From: Sarcophilus harrisii
Lineage: Eukaryota; Chordata; Mammalia; Dasyuromorphia; Dasyuridae
DNA length: 64,000 nt
NCBI RefSeq assembly: GCF_902635505.1
Contig: NC_045426.1
Location: 331,070,374-331,134,373, forward strand
Reading direction: 5' to 3'
Position numbers and translations under genes: made by a program
The notes under the pieces: generated by a model
The model's input: only the letters and a program-made list of their open reading frames with translations
Databases searched by the model: none
Told to the model about the DNA's origin: nothing
Part shown: piece after piece, positions 34,909-47,635 of the stretch
How positions within the stretch are numbered: the stretch's first letter is position 1
Layout of the letters: each line of letters opens with the position of its first letter

Positions 34909-37501
34909 TTTCTTTTTTTTTTTTATTGTACAATTAGCTTGTGAAGGAAATCAAAAATGCAGGTGTGCATAAATATAGGGATTGGGAATTCAATGTAATG
35001 GTTTTTAGTCATCTCCCAGAGTTCTTTTTCTGGGCATAGCTGGTTCAGTTCATTACTGCTCCATTGGAAATGATTTGGTTGATCTCCTTGCTGAGGATGG
35101 CCTGGTCCATCAGAACTGGTCATCATATAGTATTGTTGTTGAAGTATATAATGATCTCCTGGTCCTGCTCATTTCACTCAGCATCAGTTCGTATAAGTCT
35201 CTCCAGGCCTTTCTGAAATCATCCTGTTGGTCATTTCTTACAGAACAGTAATATTCCATAATTTTCATATACCACAATTTATTCAGCCATTCTCCAACTG
35301 ATGGACATCCATTCAGTTTCCAGTTTTTAGCCACTACAAAAAGGGCTGCCACAAACATTCGTGCACATACAGGTCCCTTTCCCTTCTTTATAATCTCTTT
35401 GGGATATAATCCCAGTAGTAACACTGCTGGATCAAAGGGTATGCACAGTTTGATAACTTTTTGAGCATAGTTCCAAACTACTCTCCAAAATGGTTGGATT
35501 CGTTCACAACTCCACCAACAATGCATCAATGTCCCAGTTTTCCCGCATCCCCTCCAACAATCATCATTATTTTTTCCTGTCATCTTAGCCAATCTGACAG
35601 GTGTGTAGTGGTATCTTAGAGTTGTCTTAATTTGCATTTCTCTGATTAATAATGACTTGGAGCATCTTTTCATATGACTAGAAATAGTTTCAATTTCTTC
35701 ATCTGAGAATTGTCTGTTCATATCCTTTGACCATTTTTCAATTGGAGAATGGCTTGATTTTTTATAAATTAGAGTTAATTCTCTATATATTTTGGAAATG
35801 AGGCCTTTATCAGAACCTTTGACTGTAAAAATATTTTCCCAGTTTATTGCTTCCCTTCTAATCTTGTCTGCATTAGTTTTGTTTGTACAAAAACTTTTCA
35901 GTTTGGTATAATCGAAATTTTCTATTTTGTGATCAGTAATGATCTCTAGTTCTGCTTTGGTCATAAAGACCTTCCCCTTCCACAGGTCTGAGAGGTAAAC
36001 TATCCTATGTTCCTCTAATTTATTAATAATTTCATTCTTTATGCCTAGGTCATGAACCCATTTTGACCTTATCTTGGTGTACGGCGTTAAGTATGGATCA
36101 ATGCCTAGTTTCTGCCATATTAGTTTCCAATTTTCCCAGCAATTTTTATCAAACAGTAAGTTCTTATCCCAAAAGCTGGGATCTTTGGGTTTGTCAAAGA
36201 CTAGGTTGCTATATTTGTTGACTGTTTTATCCCTTGAACCTAATCTATTCCACTGATCAACTAATCTATTCCTTAGCCAATACCAAATAGTTTTGGTAAC
36301 TGCTGCTCTATAATATAATTTTAGATCTGGTACAGCTAAGCCACCATCATTTGATTTTTTTTTCATTAATTCCCTTGAAATTCTTGACCTTTTGTTTTTC
36401 CATATGAACTTTGTTGTTATTTTTTCTAGGTCATTAAAATAGTTTTTTGGGAGTCTGATTGGTATAGCGCTAAATAAATAGATTAGTTTAGGTAATATTG
36501 TCATCTTTATTATATTTGCTCGCCCTATCCAAGAGCATTTAATATTTTTCCAATTGGTTAGATCAGACTTAATTTGTGTGAAAAGTGGTCTGTAATTTTG
36601 CTCATAAAGTTTCTGATTTTCCCTTGGCAGATAGATTCCTAAATATTTTATATTATCAGTAGTTACTTTAAATGGAATTTCTCTTTGTAACTCTGACTGT
36701 TGGATTTTGTTAGTGATATATAAGAATGCTGATGACTTATGTGGGTTTATTTTATAACCAGCAACTTTGCTAAAGTTGTGGATTATTTCTAATAACTTTT
36801 TAGCAGAATCTCTGGGGTTCTCTAAGTATACCATCATGTCATCGGCAAAGAGTGATAATTTGGCTTCCTCATTGCCTATTCTTATTCCTTTAATCTCTTT
36901 CTCAGCTCTTATTGCTATAGCTAGCGTTTCTAATACAATATTAAATAGTAACGGTGATAGTGGGCAACCTTGTTTCACTCCAGATCTTATTGGGAATGGT
37001 TGCAGTTTGTCTCCATTACATATGATGCTTACTGATGGTTTTAAATAGATGCTGCTGATTATTTTAAGGAAAAGTCCATTTATTCCTATACTCTCAAGTG
37101 TTTTTAATAGGAATGGATGTTGGATTTTATCAAATGCTTTTTCTGCATCTATTGAGATGATCATATGGTTTTTGTTAATTTGGTTATTAACATGTCCAAT
37201 TATATTGATAGTTTTCCTAATATTGAACCAGCCCTGCATTCCTGGTATAAATCCTACTTGATCATAGTGTATTATCTTGGAGATGATTTTCTGTAGTCTT
37301 TTTGCTAATATCTTATTTAAGATTTTAGCATCAATATTCATTAGGGAGATTGGTCTATAATTTTCTTTCTCTGTTTTCAGCCTACCTGGTTTAGGTATCA
37401 GTACCATGTCTGTGTCATAGAAGGAATTTGGTAGGACTCCTTCATTCCCTATTTTATCAAATAATTTATATAGCATTGGGGCCAATTGTTCTTTAAATGT
37501 T
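34909..37501 (-). mobile_element. L1 LINE, young, truncated at both ends
   Basis: Flanked by a perfect 14-bp target repeat (34895-34908 and 37502-37515, 'ttggttccatttct'). It is 5'-truncated at the start of the reverse transcriptase. It also lacks the last 220 or so bases of the 3' UTR present in the L1 at 60766: the tail starts straight after 'gctaattgtacaat'. It interrupts copy B. Copy A has no insertion at the matching site (about 92). Confidence 0.95.
35110..37501 (-). CDS. L1 ORF2 reverse transcriptase part, open
   Basis: Open without a stop for about 796 L1-derived codons, from [15 protein letters not shown] to ...TTILYDDQF. It includes the reverse-transcriptase motifs [16 protein letters not shown]-type, [29 protein letters not shown] and the catalytic FADD ([13 protein letters not shown]). 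At the C-terminus is the CX3CX7HX4C motif ([18 protein letters not shown]). The endonuclease is absent. The frame continues upstream into host flank to a Met at 37542, adding MFHIVGDI and then LRNGTK, which is the target repeat read on this strand. With no endonuclease or promoter it is not a working element. The open frame indicates recent insertion. Confidence 0.85.
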
Positions 37502-38009
37502 TTGGTTCCATTTCTAAGGATATCCCCCACAATGTGAAACAAAGAGGACTTAGAATGTTTGCTCCTTAAATTTCCTTATTCCCTAATATCATTTTCATGC
37601 TTTTGCTATCTTTTTTTTTGCTTTCATCTCTTTTGATGATCTCTTTTGCTAAGCAACTTTTTTTACTTTTAAATTTCACTTGATCCTGTCTATATCCTTG
37701 TTGCTGATACCTGTAGGGGGTTTCACATCATACTATTCTTCATGAAATTTTCTGATGGATAGCACCTAATTTACATTTTTCTTGTTACTCCAACTTATGA
37801 ATACTTAGACCTCCCAGTTTTTCAACTTCTCCAATGCATTGTTTTTGTCTTCAATCCATCTCAACCATATGTAGTAGTTATCATTCTGTAGACTTCCATT
37901 TCTCTTAAGTGAACTTTTCCCACTTGCTAAAATTCTTTTCAATAGATTCAACTGGGACTGCTCAAAACTCAAAACATCTAACACCAATGTCATTCTTGAC
38001 ACACTCTCT

Positions 38010-41000
38010 TTTTTTAAATAAAGCTTTTTTATTTTCAAAACATATGCACAGATAATTTGACATTAACCCTTGCAAAACCTTGTGTTTCAGATTTTCTCCC
38101 CCCCCCCATTCCTTCCCTTAGATGGCAAGAAATCCAATGTGTTAAACATGTTAATATATATATTAAATCCAATGTGTATAAACATATTTATACAATTCTC
38201 TTGCACAAGAAAAATCAAATCAACAAAAGAAAGCAAATGATTAAGAAAATAAAATGCAAGGGAACAAAAAGGGTGAGAATGTTATATTGTGATCCACATT
38301 CAGTTCTCACAGTCCTCTCTCTGGGTGTAGATGGCTCTTTTCATCAGAAGATCATTGGAACTGGCATCTATCATTTCATTGTTGGAAAGAGTCATATTCA
38401 TCAGAATTGTTCATCATATAAGTTTGATCTTGACATGTACAATGATCTCCTGACTCTGCTCATTTCACTTAGCATCAGTTCAGGTAAGTCTCTCCAGGCC
38501 TTTCTAATTGTTTTGTATATATTTTATAACATTCATATAACATAACTTATTCAGCCATTTTTCCAGCTGATGCACATCCATTCAGGTTCCAGTTTCTTGC
38601 CACTATAAAAAGGGTCACCACAAACATTTTTGCACATGTGGGTCCCTTTCCTTCCTTTAAGATCTCTTTGGGATTTAGGCCTAATAGAAACATTGCTGTG
38701 TCAAAGGGTATGCACAGTTTGATAACTTTTTGAACATAGTTCCAAATTGCTCTCCAGAATGGCTGGATCTGTTCACAGTTCCACCAACAATGTATCATAT
38801 TCCCACATCCCCTCCAAATCCAACATGGAGGGGATCCCAACTCCAAATGGAACCAAAAGATGTGACATTTCATATGAAAGTCAGATGTTAGTTATCCCAA
38901 GAAGATGTAAGGAATATCAAAGGAAGAAATATAGGATAACAATTTAGGCCATAGATCTGGAATGAATGTCAGAGGTCATTTTGTCTAACACTCACATTTT
39001 ACTGTTAGGGCATCTGACAGAAAAAGAGAATACTGGTACATGCTCTCTTTTTTTTTTTTTTTGATGCTTCCTTTTCCTTGTCATCTTAGCCAATCTGAGA
39101 GGTCTGTAGTGGTATCTCCGAGTTGTCTTAATTTGAATTTCTCTGATCAATAGTGATTTAGAGCACCTTCTCATATGATTAGAAATAGTTTTAATTTCTC
39201 CATCTGCAAAATGTCTGTTCATATCCTTTGACCATTTATCAATTGGAGAATGGCTTGAATTCTTATAAATGTGAGTCAATTCTCTATATATTTTAGAAAT
39301 GAGGCCTTTATCAGAATGCTTAAATGTAAAAATGACTTCCCAATTTATTGCTTCCCTTCTGATCTTGTCTGCATTCATTCGGTTTGCACAAAAACTTTTT
39401 AACTTAATATAATCAAAATTATCCATCTGGTATTCAATTATGGGTTCCAGTTCTTCTCTGGACACAAATTCCTTCCTTCTTCACAGATGTGAGAGGTAAA
39501 CTATCCTGTGTTCTTCTAATTTGCTTATAATATCACTCTTTATGTCTAAATCATGAACCCATTTAGATCTTATCTTGGTATATGGTGTTACATATGGGTT
39601 GAGCCCTAATTTCTTCCATACTAGTTTCCAATTTTCCCAGCAGTTTTTGTCAAATAGTGAGTTCTTATCCCAAAAGCTGAGATCTTTGGGTTTGTGAAAC
39701 ACTAGATTGCTATAATTATTGACTATTTTGTCCTGTGAGCCTAACCTATTCCACTGATTGATTACTCTGTTTCTTAGGCAGTACCAAATGGTTTTGAGGA
39801 CTACTGCTTTATATTTTAGATCTGGCACAGCTAAGACAACCTTCATTATAATTTTTTTTGATTAATTCCTTTGAAATTCTTGACCTTTTGTTCTTCCAGA
39901 TTAACTTTATTACTATTTTTTCTAGATTTGCAAAATAATTTCTTGAGAGTTTGAATACCATGGCATTAAGTAAGTAGATTAATTTAGGTAGTATTGTCAT
40001 TTTTAAAGTATTTGCTGGGCCTACCCATGAGCACTTGATATTTTTCCAACTGATGTTGTGTGGAAAGTGTTTTGTAGTTCTGTTCATATAGTTCCTGACT
40101 TTCCCTTGGCAGATAACTTCCCAAATATTTTATAATATTGAGTTATTTTGAATGGAATTTCTTTTTGTATGTCTTGCTGCTGGACTTTGTTGGTAATATA
40201 TAACAATGCTGATGATTTGTGTGGATTTATTTTGTATCTTGCAACTTTGCTGAACTTGTGAATTGTTTCTAGTAGTTTGTTAGTTGATTCCCTAGGGTTC
40301 TCTAAGTATACCACTTATCATCTTCCTGTTCCTACTTTCTTTAATATCTTTTTCTTCTCTTCTTGCCAAAGCAAACATTTCTAATACAATATTGTATAGT
40401 AATGCTGATAGTGGGCAGCCTTGTTTCAACCCTGATCTTATTGGGAATGGTTCTAGTTTGTTCCCATTACATATAATGCTTGCTGATGGTTTTAAATAGA
40501 TGCTACTGATCATTTTAAGGAAAAGTCCATTTATTCCTATACTCTCTAGTGTTTTTAGTAGGAATGGGTGTTGGATTTATCAAATGCTTTTTCTGAATCT
40601 ACTGAGATAATCATATGGTTTTTGTTAGTTTGATTATTCATATAGTTGATTATGCTAATAGTCTTTCTAATATTGAACCAGCTCTGCATTCTTGGTATAA
40701 ATCCTACTTGTTCATAGTGTATTACCCTGGAGATGACTTTCTGCAATCTCATTGCTAATATTTTATTAAAGATTATTACATCAATATTCATTAGAGAAAT
40801 TGGTCTATAATTTTCTTTCTCTGTTTTCACCCTACCTGGTTTAGTTATCATCACCATATTTGTGTCATAAAAGGATTTTGGTAGGTTTCCTTCTTTCCCT
40901 ATTTTTTCAAATAGTTTATATAGTATTGGAATTCATTATTTTTTGAATATTTGGTAGAATTCACATGTAAATCCATCTGGTCCTGAGATTTTTTTTCTTC

Positions 41001-44000
41001 AGGAGTTGATTAATAGTTTGTTTCATTTCTTTTTCTAAGATGGTGTATTTAAATAACTTATTTTCTCTTCTGTTAATTTGGGCAATCTATATTTTTGTAG
41101 ATATTCCTCCATTTCATTTAGATTATCAAATTTATTGGCACATAATTAGACAAAATAATTCCTATTATTGATCCAATTTCCTTTTCATTCAAAGTTCTCT
41201 TCATTTTTGAGATTAACAATTTGATTTTCTTCTTTCCTTTTTCTAATCAAATTAAATAAAGGTTTATCTATTTTGTGTGTTTTTTCATAAAACCAACTCT
41301 TAGTTTTATTTATTAATTCAATAGTTTTCTTATTTTCAATTTTATTAATCTCCCCTTTTATTTTCAGAATTTCAAATTTGGTATTTAATTGAAGAGTTTT
41401 AATTTGTCCTTTATCTAGCTTTTTTCGTTGTAAGCCCAATTTATTGATCTTGTCTTTCTCTATTTTATGTATGTAAGCATCTAAAGATATAAAATTTCCC
41501 CTTAATAACTGCTTTGCCTGCATCCTACAAATTTTGGTATGTTGTTTCATTATTGTCATTCTCTTGGGTGAAATTATTGATTGTGCCTATGATTTCCTGT
41601 TTTACCCATTCATTCTTTAGCATTAGATTATTTAATTTCCAATTAACTTTTGGTCTGTTTTCTCCTGGTCTTATGTTGCATTTGATTTTTATTGCATCAT
41701 GATCTGAAAAATATGCATTTACTATCTCTGCCTTTCTGCATGTGATTTTGAGGTTTTTATGCCCTAATACATGGTTAATGTTTGTATAAATTCCATGAAC
41801 CACTGGAAAAAAAAGTAAACTCCTTTCTGTCTTTATTCATTTTTCTCCAAAGATCTATCATTTTTTTAAACAAATGTCTAAAAAACATATTTTCTAACAA
41901 AATCTATCAAAATTTTTTAACATTTTGTTTACCTCCTTAACTTCTTTCTTATTTATTTTGTGGTTCAATTTATCTAGTTCTGAGAGAGCAAGTTTGAGAT
42001 CATCCACTAGTATAGTTTTGCTATCTATTTCTTCTTACATCTCTCTTATTTCTCCTCTAGGAATTTGGATTTTATACCACTTGGAGCCTATATATTAAGT
42101 TTTGATATTACTTCATTATCTATAGTACCCTTTAATAAAATGTAGTTTATTTTCTCATCTTTTTAAATTAGATCTATCTTTGCTTTTACTTGATCTGAGA
42201 TCAGGATTGCTACCCCTACTTTTTTAACTTCACTTGAAGCATAATAGATTCTGCCGCAGTCCTTTACTTTCACTCTGTATGTATCACTATGTTTTAAATG
42301 CCTTTCTTGTAAACAACATATTGTATGATTCTGGCTTTTAATCTAGTCTGCTATCCATTTCTGTTTTATGGGAGAGTGCATCCCATTCCCAGTCGCAGTT
42401 AAAATAACTAATTCTATATTTCTTGCCATCTTATTTACCCTGTTATATTTTTTTTCCTTTCCTTTCCCACAATATTTTGCTTTTGATGACCAGCTTCCTC
42501 AACCAGCCCCTCCCCTTCAGAGCTTCTTCCTCCTTTTTTACACATTTCCCCTAATACTTCTGTTTTCCCCTCTATTAGTCTTTCCTTTTCTTTCCCCTTT
42601 TCCCCTCCCACTTTCCTACAAGCTAATACAAGTTTCTCTGTGAAACCAAGTATGTCTAATATTCTTTTTTTGAGCCAAATCTGATGAAAATAAGATTCAC
42701 ACAATGTTCACCCCCCCTTCCCTCTTTCCTTCAATTATAATAAGTCTTCTTTGTGAGATGTAATTTCCCTTTTTTTTTAACCTCCTTTTCACTCTTTTTC
42801 CAGTACAATCCTCTTTCCAACTCCAGTTTCTTTTTCATATTATCATAATCAAATCAAATTACATCCACATTCTCTATGTATACTCATAACAAAAATATAG
42901 TTCTCAAGAATTCTTTCATTTTTACCTTTTTATCTTACTCGAGTTCTGTCTTTGGAGATCGTTTTTTTTTTTTTTGTTGTTGTTGTTCATTAGAACTTTT
43001 CATTAGAAATAGGTGAGATTCACCTATATCATTGAATGTCTATAGTCTTCCCTGAAAGATGATGCTCATTTTATCTGGGTAGCTTATTCTTGGCTGTAAT
43101 CCAAGTTCCACTGCATTTTGGAATATCAGATTCCAGGCCCTTTGATCCTTTAAATTGGAAGCTGCTAAATCCTGAGTAATCCTAATTGTGGCTCCTCAGT
43201 ATTTAAATTGTTTCTTTCTGGCTGCTTGCAATATCTTTTCCTTGGTGCAATAGTTCTGAAATTTGGCCACAATATTCCTTGTGGATTTAATTTTGGGGTC
43301 TCTTTTAGGAGGTGATCAGTGAATTCTTTCAATGGCTATTTTACCTTCTGAAGAATTCTAAGATATCAGGGCACTTTTATGATTTCTTGTAAAATAATGT
43401 CTAGGTTCCTTTTTTCATCATCTATTTTCCAGTTCAGTTGTCTTTTCTAGGAGATATTTCATATTTTCTTTTATTTTTTTCATTTTTTTTGGTTTTTGTT
43501 TGACTGATTTTTGAAATCTTATTGAGTCATTCACTTCAGTTTGTTCAATTCTAATTTTTAGTGTATTATTTTGTTCAGTTACCTTTTTTAGCTCCTTTTT
43601 AAATTGCCAATTGAATTGTTTTGTTCATTGCATTTTTTCCATTTCACAAATTTTGTTTTTTAGTGAATTGGTGGCTTTTTATATCTACTCTGTAGGGCAT
43701 TATATGCTTTTATCATTCCTTCTTGCAATAATCCTTTCCCCGTTTTTCTTCTCTCTTTTAAGTCCCTTTATGTTATCTTTCAAGAAAGCTTTGTGAAATG
43801 GGGACCAGTTCATATGTCCCTTTGGAGCTTCATCTGGAGTTGTTTTGCATTTAGGAACCTGCACACTGATTAATTTCATGTGCTAGGTTATTGCAGCTAA
43901 GTAGGATGTTCTTCCTGGGGCTCAGTGGTTTACAATTTGCCTTTTGTAGCAAATCTACCAAATCACTTGCTTACCACCAGGACTGTGTAGCTTAAGAGAC

Positions 44001-44273
44001 TCACAGAAGATTCCTAGGTGCATAGAAGCTGAAATACTCTGACAGCCCCTCCCCTCAGCTTTATGCCCCGATCTTGCTGTGTGGTGGGCACACCACACAT
44101 TTGAAACAGACCTGTTCTGAAGTTCTTCCAAAGTATTTTCTTCTGGGAATGTGTTGTAGTCCAAATATTTGTACTCCAAAACCAGTTTAGAGACTTAATC
44201 TGCTGTTGGTTTGAGAGAAGGTCATAGAGGCTCACAGAAAGTCGTGTCTGCTGTCGGCTATCTTGGTTCCACC
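38010..44273 (-). mobile_element. L1 LINE, near full length
   Basis: Antisense, from the tail at 38010 to the 5' end at 44273 (reverse of 'ggaaccaagatagccgacag'). Order in L1 sense is 5' UTR (44273 to about 43800), ORF1 (about 43800-43050), spacer, ORF2 (about 42400-38550) and 3' UTR. ORF2 survives as many short frames (for example 41525-41803, 41185-41559, 40555-40857, 39481-39846, 38992-39465). Endonuclease SDH (YFSDHDAIKIKC) and Cys/His region are recognisable. A foreign 240-bp piece interrupts it at 38838-39078. It sits in copy B; copy A is empty at about 725. Confidence 0.9.
38838..39078 (-). repeat. Inverted copy of 34681-34908 inside L1
   Basis: About 230 bp, high similarity on the opposite strand: 'aaatggaaccaaaagatgtg', 'agttatcccaagaagatgta', 'ataggataacaatttaggcc', 'acactcacattttactg', 'gagaatactggtacatgct'. 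It splits the L1 between the 'tgacagg' and 'aatgttggagg' parts. One breakpoint (ccattt) is within 2 bases of the L1 integration point at 34908. A T-run (39050-39062) replaces 10 bases near the other end. Confidence 0.85.
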
Positions 44274-44562
44274 CCCAATATTCTCTCCTAATTTATCTAT
44301 ATTTGAGAGCAATGTATGCAAGGTTAAAACCAACCCCTTGTAGTAGAAAGACAATGGGCCTACAATTTTGTTTTTCTGGGTTCAAGCAAAAACTTGGCCA
44401 TTAACTAACTTTGTGATCATCAAAGATGATCACAAAAAGATAAGAGTATCATGTCGTATGGTAGGAATGAGTGAATAAAAAATGAATTGCTTTAGGGATG
44501 ATGAAGCAGATTATAGTACATGAATTTAACAAAATATTATTGTACTATAAGAAAAGATGAAT

Positions 44563-44704
44563 ATGAAATTTTAAGAAGTCTTTTATGAACTCATGAAAAT
44601 TGATATAAGTAGATCTGGAAAACAACAAACACTATGAAATTGTAAGAAGTCTTTTATGAACTCATGAAAATTGATATAAGTAGATCTGGAAAACAACAAA
44701 CACT
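44563..44704 (+). repeat. Tandem duplication, 2 x 71 bp
   Basis: Units 44563-44633 and 44634-44704 differ at one base (ttttaag versus ttgtaag). Copy A has one, diverged, unit at about 1830-1905. Confidence 0.95.
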
Positions 44705-45846
44705 ATAATGGCCACCATGTACCTGCAATGAACATCCAATAACCTGAACAAGCAATGAACATGAACGAACATGCAATAACTTGAAAGTGTACACTGCATC
44801 TAATGATTAAGCGTGGCCATAGAGAAGAACTGAGAAAATGTGACTGTTTTTCTTCATTGCAGTAGTGGAGGATTATTGCTATGGAATATAGTTATCCATT
44901 AAATTGTGTTATAGACAGACAGAGGTAAAATGAAAAAAATTGTCTCAACTTGGAGATACTCGTGAGAAACATGGTTTCAACTCTGTTCTTACATAACCTG
45001 TTGTATGATTTATGCAATTATGCCAGCAAATCATCTGGTAAAATCTCAGAAAATATTTTTGGGAATAAGTTGGAAAGAAATGGGTTGTCTAGTACAATGG
45101 TTGGTTGGACAGAGAAATGATTGAATGACCACATTCAAAGATTGTGGATAAGTGAATTAAAAGCAATCTGGAAGTCCTTAATGGAAAGCTACCTAGCTTT
45201 GTACATGGTCATTTTCTATTCAGTATGTTGTCACTGATTGAATGTGTAAGTGACACACTTGTACATTTCCAATTTGACAGACATTGAGTTGACAGATAAT
45301 ACATTGGATAACACCATCAGAATATTTTAAAAAATTTCAAGAGGTCAGAAATTTTCAGCTGTCAAACAAATTTCAAATTCAGCATATTGATGTTTCATAC
45401 TCCAGGAACTAAACTAAATAAAGAGAATTCAAAATCTCTCCTCAGAGGATCAATGGATAACTGAAGAGTTGTGATATGTACACAGTAAAGGCAAAATAAT
45501 TCTGGAATGTCTACCAATGGCTAAGGAAACAAGCTGGGTCAAAGTTGAGGAAGGATGTTTTCAGTTATAGAATTTGTCTTATTGCAAAGACATGGAGGAA
45601 GGACATAGAATTTTGGTTTCAGGCCCAGTTAATATTTTATTGAATATAAATGGGAAGAATATGAAATAAGTCTGAAAACATGAGCAGGAGTGAGTTTGTA
45701 GAGGGCTTTAAATGGGACTATATTTTGAGTGTTGCACGATGGCTAAATTGTACATCATAGAGATCTGAAGCTGGAAGGCTAATTAGAATGGTGAAATATG
45801 GTAATAGTTTGAACTAAGGTAGCAACCATATAAGGTAAAAGAAGGG

Positions 45847-46169
45847 TGTGACAACCATGCTAGCACCCAGGATACCGCAGAATCAGCAAAAGTCCATCTT
45901 TATTCTTGGTCTTAGACTCAGGATAGAACAGGATGGAAGGAGAATCTCTGCAACCACTTTCTCCTCGTCTACCACCCAGACTATGAATCTGGCTAGCTTT
46001 TCTCCACCCCCTAGTCACTCTTACAATCCTCTATATACCAATCATTGAGCCAGTACGGATAGTGGAAAGGACTATTTTCAAACATATGCCCAGAGAGTAT
46101 TGTCCAATCAGAAATTAGCCTCAAATGCTCCGCAGTCCCGACCTCAGTGCATAGTTCCAGCTCTCTACA
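45847..46169 (-). mobile_element. Solo LTR fossil
   Basis: 323 bp with TG...CA ends and a perfect 6-bp target repeat (gaaggg, 45841-45846 and 46170-46175). Copy A holds the empty site at about 3066-3071. In antisense, a TATATAGAGG box (about 46029-46038) lies upstream of an AATAAA signal (about 45898-45903), the usual LTR order. The 6-bp repeat fits class II. Only the LTR remains. It inserted after the A/B duplication. Confidence 0.85.
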
Positions 46170-46479
46170 GAAGGGTAAGAGGAGGATTGTGGGAATATGT
46201 GGAGTAGGTTAGAAAATTCCAAGCTCTCTACATAAAACAAAAATTTGCCTCAGGCCTATTGTAGTATGGTGTTAAAGAAATAAGACTTTGGACAGAACAG
46301 GAGTCCTCCTAGGACAACTGGAGAAGTTGGGAAGAAAGCCCAGAATTGAAGATTGAGAAAGATCCCAGGATGGAGTATTTACTGTTGTAAAGTGTAAACA
46401 TTTGCAGACTAGCTCCTTTGAAATAACAAGCAAAGAACCCTGTAGCTAGCTGGGTTCAGAGGTAGGCTGAGCCCAAATC

Positions 46480-47620
46480 ACAGAAATTTTCATCTCCAAG
46501 GTAGTTGGGTGTCTTAGTCTTTGAAGACTGAGGGCTCCTTTACTGACAAGGGTTTATCTGTGCTGCCGAGGTACAGCTCTGGGTGAGAAAGAAGCAGCAC
46601 ACCTGATGAGTGAAAAAGTAGTGGGCTAAGGGCCATGCTGGCAGTGGACACTTACAGGTGGATGATGTTCTCGGTTTTGAATTTCAGGCCTGAGGATAGA
46701 ACTGAAAGTAGACCTGAGGCTAGAGGTACCATTCCTCCCTCCCAACCACTGGAATTAGACATGATTATACTATTAAGCTTAAGAAAAATAAATAGGCAAA
46801 GAAGAAAGATTCCAACCACTGAAAGTTACTAAGAGAAGATGAAGGACTGGGGTTATTTTTAGAGGAGGTTACTAGAGAAAAAGGAAACTGCCTCCTCTAT
46901 CCAAGGAGAAATGTTAAATGATTACCTGCCCAAGAGGAATTTATAGAACTCAAAAAATTAAAAATCAAATGAGAAACATGGAGTAAAAAGTAATTAAAAA
47001 AGAACAACTCAAGAAAACAAGAAGAGTGTGAAAAGAGAGTCAACCAACTGGAAAGGACATCCAGATTCTTAAGGAAGAAAATGACTATGAAAATTAGAGT
47101 TGTGTAAGGAGAAACCAGTGAAGTCATATAAGACTTCATATGAAGAATGAAAATATAGAAGAGAATATGAAACATAAGAAAATTGACAGATCAGATCAGA
47201 TCAGATAAGAGAACAGATCAATAAGAGAAAACATAAGAATAATTGGACAACTTGAAAGCTATGATCAAAACAAAGAGAGATCTTACCTGGAAAACATATA
47301 ACTAACTATCATTGCTAAATTTCTAAAGACCCAGATCAAAGAGAAAAGTTATATAAGCTAAAACAACAACAGCAGCAAATATAATTCATATACACTGGAG
47401 TTATATGAAGAATTCCACAGTATTTATCAGCAACTCCAACAAAAGATTACAAAACCTAGAATATAGCATACTGACAATTAAAAGAACTAGCATTGTAGCA
47501 AAAAATTATATTCAGCAAAAAATTGTCATTCAACAGCATTTTTCTTCAAACAAAAAAAAAATATTTACCCTATAGGAAACAGCAATTATAAAGACGAATT
47601 TCAAGGGACTCAAATAAGGA
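46480..47620 (+). mobile_element. Old L1 5' end and ORF1 fragment
   Basis: Paralogous to 3240-4135 and extends further. After the coiled-coil region it has the ENIRIIGQLESYDQNKER motif (about 47220-47275), IIAKFLKTQIKEKS (about 47310-47350) and then an A-rich end. Decayed throughout. Confidence 0.6.
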
Positions 47621-47635
47621 CAATTATTTTTTTCT

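Larger units (their letters stand above)
34681..47290. repeat. Segmental duplication, copy B
   Basis: Paralogue of 1-4130, opened up by the L1s at 34909-37501 and 38010-44273 and the LTR at 45847-46169. Outside those inserts it holds no recognisable gene. Pieces outside copy A's left edge (34681-34815) are present again, inverted, at 38838-39078. Confidence 0.8.

Noticed and set aside
38838-39078. Orphan 3' transduction of the young L1 into the older L1
   Set aside because: The orientation would fit, but there is no poly(A) at the expected end and the other end carries a T-run, so an inverted copy by repair or template switch is likelier.
42368-42704. Proline/leucine-rich open frames on both strands
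   Set aside because: They fall in the L1 spacer and ORF2 start of the minus-strand L1 and show no independent protein features.
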